Origin: CAZKUN01 sp964555935
GTDB lineage: Bacteria; Armatimonadota; Zipacnadia; Zipacnadales; VGFC01
Direction of reading: 5' to 3'
Assembly (NCBI GenBank): GCA_964555935.1
Contig: CAZKUN010000010.1
Span: forward strand, 1-64,000
DNA length: 64,000 nucleotides
Shown piece by piece: positions 59,040 to 64,000 of this stretch. The notes beneath the pieces were generated by a model. It ran no database searches. It worked only from the letters and a program-made list of their open reading frames with translations, and was not told where the DNA came from. The position numbers and the translations under genes are program-made. The first letter of the stretch is position 1; each line of letters starts with the position of its first letter.

Positions 59040-60369
59040 ATGGCCGAAGAAACTATCGTCCCCCCAGAAGCTGAACCGACGCCCGAACCCGACCGCGCCT
59101 TCATCAGCATGGCGTGGATCATCGCGGTCGCCGCGGGCGCGCTNNNNNNNNNNGATCTTCGGCATCACGCTCCGCACGGCCCCGGTCCTCTGCCCAAACG
59201 ACGGCTCGCGGTGGGACACGATCTGGTCGCTGGTGGAGAAGGGCACGTACATCATCGATGACTGCCCTTGGCCGACCATCGACATGGTTCATCGAGACGG
59301 GCACGACTACTCCAGCAAGCCGGCGCTCTGGCCGACGCTCATGGCGGGCGAGTACTGGCTGATCAAGAAACTGACCAAGTGGACGATCCAGGACAACACC
59401 GAGCCGGTCTGTCGGACCATCCTCTTCACCTGGAACGTCATCCCGCTCGTGATCTACATCGGCCTGGTGGGACATCTCCTGGCGCGCTGCTGCGCGAGCC
59501 AATGGTGGCGCGGCTACTGGCTGGTCGCGGCGGCGCTTGGCACTTACGTGACGGGTTACTGCGTCACGCTGAACGACCACAGCCTCGGCGCGATGTCGGC
59601 GCTATTCGCGTTCTATTGCGGGATCCAGATTCTCCACTTCGGCAACCGCAAGTGGATACATTTCAGCCTCGCGGGGCTGTTCGCCGCGTGGACAGTGTGC
59701 AACCAACTCCCGTCCGCGTTCTTCGGGATCGCGCTGTTCGTCTGGTTGCTGGTTCGCGAGCCCAAGCGCACGCTCATGTTCGGGTTGCCGGCGGCGCTGC
59801 TCGTGGTCGGCGGGTTCATGGCGACCACTTACGCATCGACCGGCGGATTCGTCCCGTACTACATGTACAAGAACACGGAGCTATACCAGTACGAGGGGAG
59901 TTACTGGACCAACCCCGTCGGCATCGATGCGCTGGCTGAACCGAAGCACATCTACCTCTTCAACTCGCTGATCGGGCACCACGGGTTCTTCTCGCTCTCG
60001 CCGATCTTCGTCTTCAGTGTCATCGGCATTGGGTTCGCGCTGTTTCGTAGCAATCCGCAAGCGCGCCAGATCGCTTGGTTCGTGCTGTTCGGCGTAGGCG
60101 CCAGCCTCGTTATCAACGTGTGGAAGACGAATAACTACGGTGGCGTCTGCCAGGGATTCCGGTATCTCATCTGGCCTGTTCCGCTGATCATCATCGCCGG
60201 ATCTTTCGCCGCGCGTCAGTACGGCCGGGCGAAATGGGTCCGCGCCATCGCTCTATGCTGCCTCTTCATCTCGGTCATGACCATGGGCGTCTGCACCGAC
60301 AACCCGTGGAGTCGCTCGTGGCTCGAGGACCTCTGCATGAAACACGACTGGTTGTGGGCGACGTACTAG
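59040..60369 (+). CDS. Polytopic membrane protein, possible GT-C type glycosyltransferase, interrupted by assembly gap
   Basis: Starts at ATG 59040 (MAEETIVPPEAEPTPEPDRA, then helix SMAWIIAVAAGA). It is broken by ten Ns at 59144-59153 and resumes in another frame at IFGITLRTAPVLCPNDGSRW. The true length is unknown because the gap is a placeholder. At least eight membrane segments follow (LVIYIGLVGHLLARCCA, YWLVAAALGTYVTGYCVTL, MFGLPAALLVVGGFMATTYA, FVLFGVGASLVINVW). The loop with DDCPWPTIDMVHRDGHDYSS after the first helix fits the acidic loop of GT-C enzymes. It probably uses the lipid-linked sugar made by the upstream GT2. Confidence 0.65.
59144..59153. other. Scaffold gap (10 N)
   Basis: A run of ten N inside the membrane protein gene. 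The frame differs on either side, so the real distance is not ten bases. Confidence 0.98.
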
Positions 60370-60386
60370 GCGTGATGGAGTTCCCA

Positions 60387-62565
60387 ATGAGACTGCGGCC
60401 CACCGGCCGGGTGGCGGCGTTGCTGTGGGGGCTATGGTTGGCCGCCGCTGTCGGCGCGGCTCCCGGCTTCACGGTGCATGATGGCATCGCCGTGGTTGAG
60501 GACGACGGCACTCTCATCGAGGGCGGTCACGTGTTCGACCTCGACGGCATGAGTATCGCCTTCACGCCCAACCCGAGCGGAGGCTACGACGCAGAGCACA
60601 TCCCGCGGACGTTTGACTCCGGCTGGGGCGAGCGAATCGAGTGGGACGAGCCGGTCAACCACATCGGCACCAGAGAGATGGCGCTGACCCAGCACGCGTT
60701 CCCGTTTGGCGGCCGCGCGTACGACAGCCTGTTTGTCAACACCACGGGCACCGTTACCTTCGAGCACCGCGAAGACGAGCGCTTCCCCGTTGGGCGAAGG
60801 CCGGATTACGCAGCCAAGATGCCGGCCGTCGCTCACATTCTCCCCGCCGCCGGCCCCGTGATTGCCCCGCTCTACAACCGTTTTCTGGCCAAGGATCCAA
60901 GCGCGATCTTTGCCAAGGAACTCGCCGATCGCATCGTGATCACGTGGCGGATGACCAGTTGGTTTGGCTCGGACCACCACTTCCGACGCCCCAACCTGAA
61001 CGCGTTCCAGGCCACGCTCTTCGCAGACGGCCGGATCGTCTTCGCCTACGATCGCGTCGATGTTGAGGACGCGGTCCTCGGGATCTTCCCGCCGCCCGCG
61101 AAACTCCCCGTTGAGGAGACCATCTCCGAGCAACTCGATGGTGCTGAGAGAGAGCTACCACGATGCATCGACATCGTGCGAGCCAGCCTGAGGCGGGGGG
61201 ACCGTCGCGGGGTCCAGGTCGTCTACGAGACTCGCGGGGCGCCTCCGCCGCCGGGCGATCCCGATGCGCAGGGGCTCTACTACCGCTTCCAGGCTCGATG
61301 GCGAGACCCGCTCCCGGACGGCGAGTGGCCGCTCCGAAAAGCCGACTTCGTCATCGACATATACACGGACGGAAGCGACTACATCGCTCGTCAATGGTCG
61401 CCTCAGGATCCCCAGTTCTACGGCGGCGGATTCACGCCAACTGTTGACGAGGACGGGGTCGCCATCACGCTCCCGCACAGTCTCCTCAACAGCGCGCGAC
61501 GCATCGCGTGGAGGGGCTCGGCCGGGCGGGGGCCCGTGCGCGACCATTTCGATGGCCAGCTGACGCGACTTCGGTGGGCGCGTGAAAGTCGCCCAGTGCG
61601 ACTCCGCGAGGACCTGCCGATCCGCGGACGCCAGCCAGCCATCTATGAGGTGTTCCACCACCCCGTTCTGAAGTGCCAGCCCCTGCTGCGGCAGTTCTAC
61701 GGGCACTTCGGGGATGATTACGACTTCCTCATCCCGCTGGGCGTCGCTCGGATTGACACGGACTGGCGGTCGGCGATCCCGTTCGGCTGGGGCCGCAACA
61801 CGGTCGAGGGAATCGGGCAACAAGTTGAGGACGAGTCGGTCGTTAGGCGATATGGCAGCGCCGGTCGGCTGAAGGGTTTCATCTGGCCGACCTGCCTGCC
61901 CGCGCCCGTGTACGACCGGGCGGGCACGGATGGCGCGGGCGCGTTCACGGGGCACAACCGCGCAAAGTTCTACTGGACCCACGAGATGAGCCATCGCTGG
62001 CTGGCCTGGCTGAAGTACGACGACCGGGGAGACGCCCGACGGTCGGTTGCTGCGCGACCCGGTGGGGCACTGGCTCGATGGACTCCACGCGCCCTCCGCA
62101 TTCCCCATCGCGAGCCCCGTCGAGCGCTCGCCGCAAGGCGGGAACGCGTGGCAAGAGAACGAAGACGGCACGTTCACGCGGAACAGCCAGGGGCACTTCG
62201 TCGCGAGTGGATTCAGTTGGTTGGACCTCTACGCCATGGGCCTGGCGGCCCCCGACGAAGTGCCCGACTTCTATCTGCTAGACGACGCGACGCCCACCGA
62301 TGACGAGGACAGCCTCACCTTCACGGCGACCAAGCGCGAGGTCGCCATCGAGCAGGTCATCGCCGCATCCGGGGAACGCGTCCCATCCGCCGCCGACGCT
62401 CAGAAGGACTACCGAGCGGCGCTCATCGCCGTCGTTCGTGAGGGCGAGACCCCTACTGCTTCAGAGTTACGCGCGCTTCGAGCCCTTCAACGCGCGTTCG
62501 AGGAACACTGGAGCGCGGCGACCGGCGGGAAATCGACGATGACGGCGAGGGTGGTAGAGCGCTAG
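60387..62565 (+). CDS. Secreted HExxH zinc-metallopeptidase-like protein, frameshifted
   Basis: From ATG 60387, with GGAG 6 bases upstream. Signal MRLRPTGRVAALLWGLWLAA (to about residue 26). N-terminal beta-sandwich (FPFGGRAYDSLFVNTTGTVT, FQATLFADGRIVFAYDRVD), then a middle region and the motif FYWTHEMSHRWLAWL, with zinc-ligand pattern His532-Glu533-x-x-His536. Near 62030 one extra base (GACGCCCGACGG) shifts the frame. The continuation PDGRLLRDPVGHWLDGLH and FSWLDLYAMGLAAPDEVPDFYLLDD is in the frame ending at 62565. Corrected length is about 725 aa. LYAMGLA..EVPDF occurs downstream of HExxH in some uncharacterised secreted peptidases. Confidence 0.68.
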
Positions 62566-62573
62566 ACCGGCCG

Positions 62574-64000
62574 TCACCTCACCTCGACCCGGGTGACTCC
62601 CGCGTTGGTCTTGATGCGAGGGTCGCCCGTCTCCAGTCTCTGACCGTTGATGACGACGTTCTCGAAGGTGATCCCATCGATCTCGCTGCCGGGCCCGTCC
62701 GAGATGAGCACGACATCGCTGCTCGCTGAACTCAGCACGGTGATGTTGCGGAAGACTACGTTGCTGATCTTCCCGCTCGGTTCCTCGCGCTCTGGAGGGT
62801 CCAGCAACTCGTAGGGCGAGCCGGGCTTCGTGGGATGCTCCACGTGCCAGTCATCCCAGTTGTTGATGACCTTGATCGGCGCGTGGCGCGGCCCGCAAAC
62901 ATCCTCAATGACGATGTTCTCAAAGCGGAAGTTGGTCGCGTTGCCCGGCCCCGTCAGCTTCAGCCCGACGACCGGGCAGGCTGATATGTTGTCGGTGGAG
63001 TGGATCACGGTGCAGTCCTCGTAGACTACGTTCGTGATGTCCGCGCCCGTCTCGTGCATCAGCCCCAAACTGCCGCCCACATTGTTCCACACCACGCAGT
63101 TGCGGAACGTGACGTTCTCCTGAGGGATCCACACCTTGATTTCGAACGAATCGTCGGCGTTGTGCGTGAAGCAGTTCTCCACCAAAGCGTCCGATGTTCC
63201 GCCGATGCAGATGCCGTCGTTATTGACGTAGTGCCCGACGATCTTGACGTTGTCGATATGCACGTCGCGGCAGTTCACCACGTTGAGCGACCAGACGCTC
63301 GATTCCCGAATGATGATGCCCTCGATCTTCAAGTTCTCGATCCCCTGGACTCTGATCAGCGGGCCACGCTGGCGCTGCTCGATCGCCCGTCGGCCGCAGA
63401 TGATGCCTCTCCCGCGGACCGTCACGTCCTTCTGCCAGTGACCGTCAAACAGCCCCGTCGTCGAGTAGACATCCAGACCGTAGGCCTTGTGTGGCTCGCC
63501 AAGTTCGGCCTCGGGCACGGGATCGAGTTCGACGATTGCGCCGCCCGCGATGTAGACCGTCTCGCTGGCCTTGATGTCGATCTCGCGGGCGCGGTGGCGG
63601 CCCGGACCGAAGTAGCGGACATCTGGATCATCGGGATCGGGGACATCGGTCTCAGGAGGATTGGCGAAGATGTGAAGCGGATGTTTGAGCGAGCCGCCGG
63701 GCTCAACACTCAGTTGGCAGGGCGCGTCGAGGGTGAAACGGATCTCGTTGTCGACGACCTCCGGCGTGATGCCATGAGCCAGCGGCCGGACAACAACGCT
63801 CGACGTGTCGACGCCAGCCTCCCGGAGTCCATCGAGAAACCCAATGCTGACGGTCGCCTCGCCATCGATGTCGAAGTAGCAGAAGCTGATCGGCGATACG
63901 GGCCGGCCGGCGATCCTCTCGTCCGACTCGTCGGCGAACTGGTATGAGGTGTAGCAGAACGTGGGCTCGCCATAGACCGTGACGGCGTAGTCGGCCGAGG
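62574..64000 (-). CDS. GH28-like polygalacturonase family protein, 5' end outside window
   Basis: Open on the minus strand from the right edge to the stop at 62574, so the N-terminus and any signal are missing (at least 475 aa seen). N-terminal sandwich (ADYAVTVYGEPTFCYTSYQF, ISFCYFDIDGEATVSIGFLD), ETVYIAGGAIVELDPV, then right-handed beta-helix: VTVRGRGIICGRRAIEQRQR, VWSLNVVNCRDVHIDNVKIV, NNDGICIGGTSDALVENCFT, NADDSFEIKVWIP. The NNDGIxI and ADDSFEIK elements occupy the sites of the GH28 NTDG and GDDCIAIK motifs, with two of the three catalytic Asp recognisable. Likely hydrolyses pectic backbone or side chains. Ends 8 bases from the convergent peptidase gene. Confidence 0.72.
   Translation of the reverse strand, partial: SADYAVTVYGEPTFCYTSYQFADESDERIAGRPVSPISFCYFDIDGEATVSIGFLDGLREAGVDTSSVVVRPLAHGITPEVVDNEIRFTLDAPCQLSVEPGGSLKHPLHIFANPPETDVPDPDDPDVRYFGPGRHRAREIDIKASETVYIAGGAIVELDPVPEAELGEPHKAYGLDVYSTTGLFDGHWQKDVTVRGRGIICGRRAIEQRQRGPLIRVQGIENLKIEGIIIRESSVWSLNVVNCRDVHIDNVKIVGHYVNNDGICIGGTSDALVENCFTHNADDSFEIKVWIPQENVTFRNCVVWNNVGGSLGLMHETGADITNVVYEDCTVIHSTDNISACPVVGLKLTGPGNATNFRFENIVIEDVCGPRHAPIKVINNWDDWHVEHPTKPGSPYELLDPPEREEPSGKISNVVFRNITVLSSASSDVVLISDGPGSEIDGITFENVVINGQRLETGDPRIKTNAGVTRVEVR

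Noticed and set aside
58908..59261. Separate small ORF spanning the N gap
   Set aside because: It is the 5' part of the gapped membrane protein followed by an out-of-frame run after the gap.

Overview
This is a 64 kb, GC-rich metagenome-style scaffold: it has a 10-N gap at 59144-59153, genes running off both ends, and several single-base frameshifts. No rRNA, tRNA or CRISPR was seen. The best lineage guess is Armatimonadota or a neighbour such as Hydrogenedentota or Planctomycetota. The reasons are a DUF1559-type pseudopilin with the H-x9-DG motif and an AAILFPVFARARAKAR segment, two DUF6785/DUF6784-like membrane proteins, a GxGYxYP-family protein, and many large secreted carbohydrate-active proteins. 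This is inference from gene content only.

Layout. 1-4.9 kb: two secreted proteins on the minus strand (GxGYxYP family, partial; an unknown 895-aa protein) separated by a duplicated palindrome. 5.1-10.5 kb: a signalling cluster on the plus strand (small AlpA/MerR-like HTH protein, CHASE3-PAS histidine kinase, Rcp1-like response regulator, hybrid kinase). 10.5-30 kb: metabolic and secreted genes: truncated M14 peptidase, C45-like Ntn hydrolase plus acetamidase/formamidase, DUF6785 membrane protein, exo-rhamnogalacturonan lyase-like (PcRGLX/YetA) protein, pseudopilin, a tandem amidohydrolase-2 fusion, a deacetylase-like protein, a DUF4091-like protein, a DegT/DnrJ/EryC1 aminotransferase and lipoproteins. 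30.2-44.3 kb: a Mu-like transposable prophage (CI/Cro-like switch, MuA and MuB homologues, Gam, terminase, head-morphogenesis genes, endolysin, DUF935 portal). No capsid, protease, tail or baseplate genes were found. 44.6-64 kb: ATP sulfurylase, then a pectin-related region (two beta-helix proteins, a second DUF6785 protein, CehA/McbA-like metallohydrolase, PL22 oligogalacturonate lyase, sugar isomerase, GH28-like polygalacturonase). It also holds a GT2 glycosyltransferase with a membrane partner and an HExxH protein.

How the parts fit. The secreted hydrolases and lyases, the isomerase and the two polytopic DUF6785 proteins look like a dispersed pectin/rhamnogalacturonan utilisation repertoire. 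The kinase cluster is a self-contained signalling unit.

The most striking non-coding feature is a set of GTAG-plus-hairpin palindromes of at least six stem families (REP/BIME-like) scattered between genes and also inside genes. One REP-associated tyrosine transposase (RAYT) gene, at 52.6-53.1 kb, is bracketed by two near-identical palindrome pairs. A perfect 63-bp member occurs twice in inverted orientation, 18.5 kb apart. Each copy sits between convergent genes, and at least three of the four flanking reading frames are cut at its edge. These sites are therefore either rearrangement or deletion points driven by the repeats, or assembly joins.
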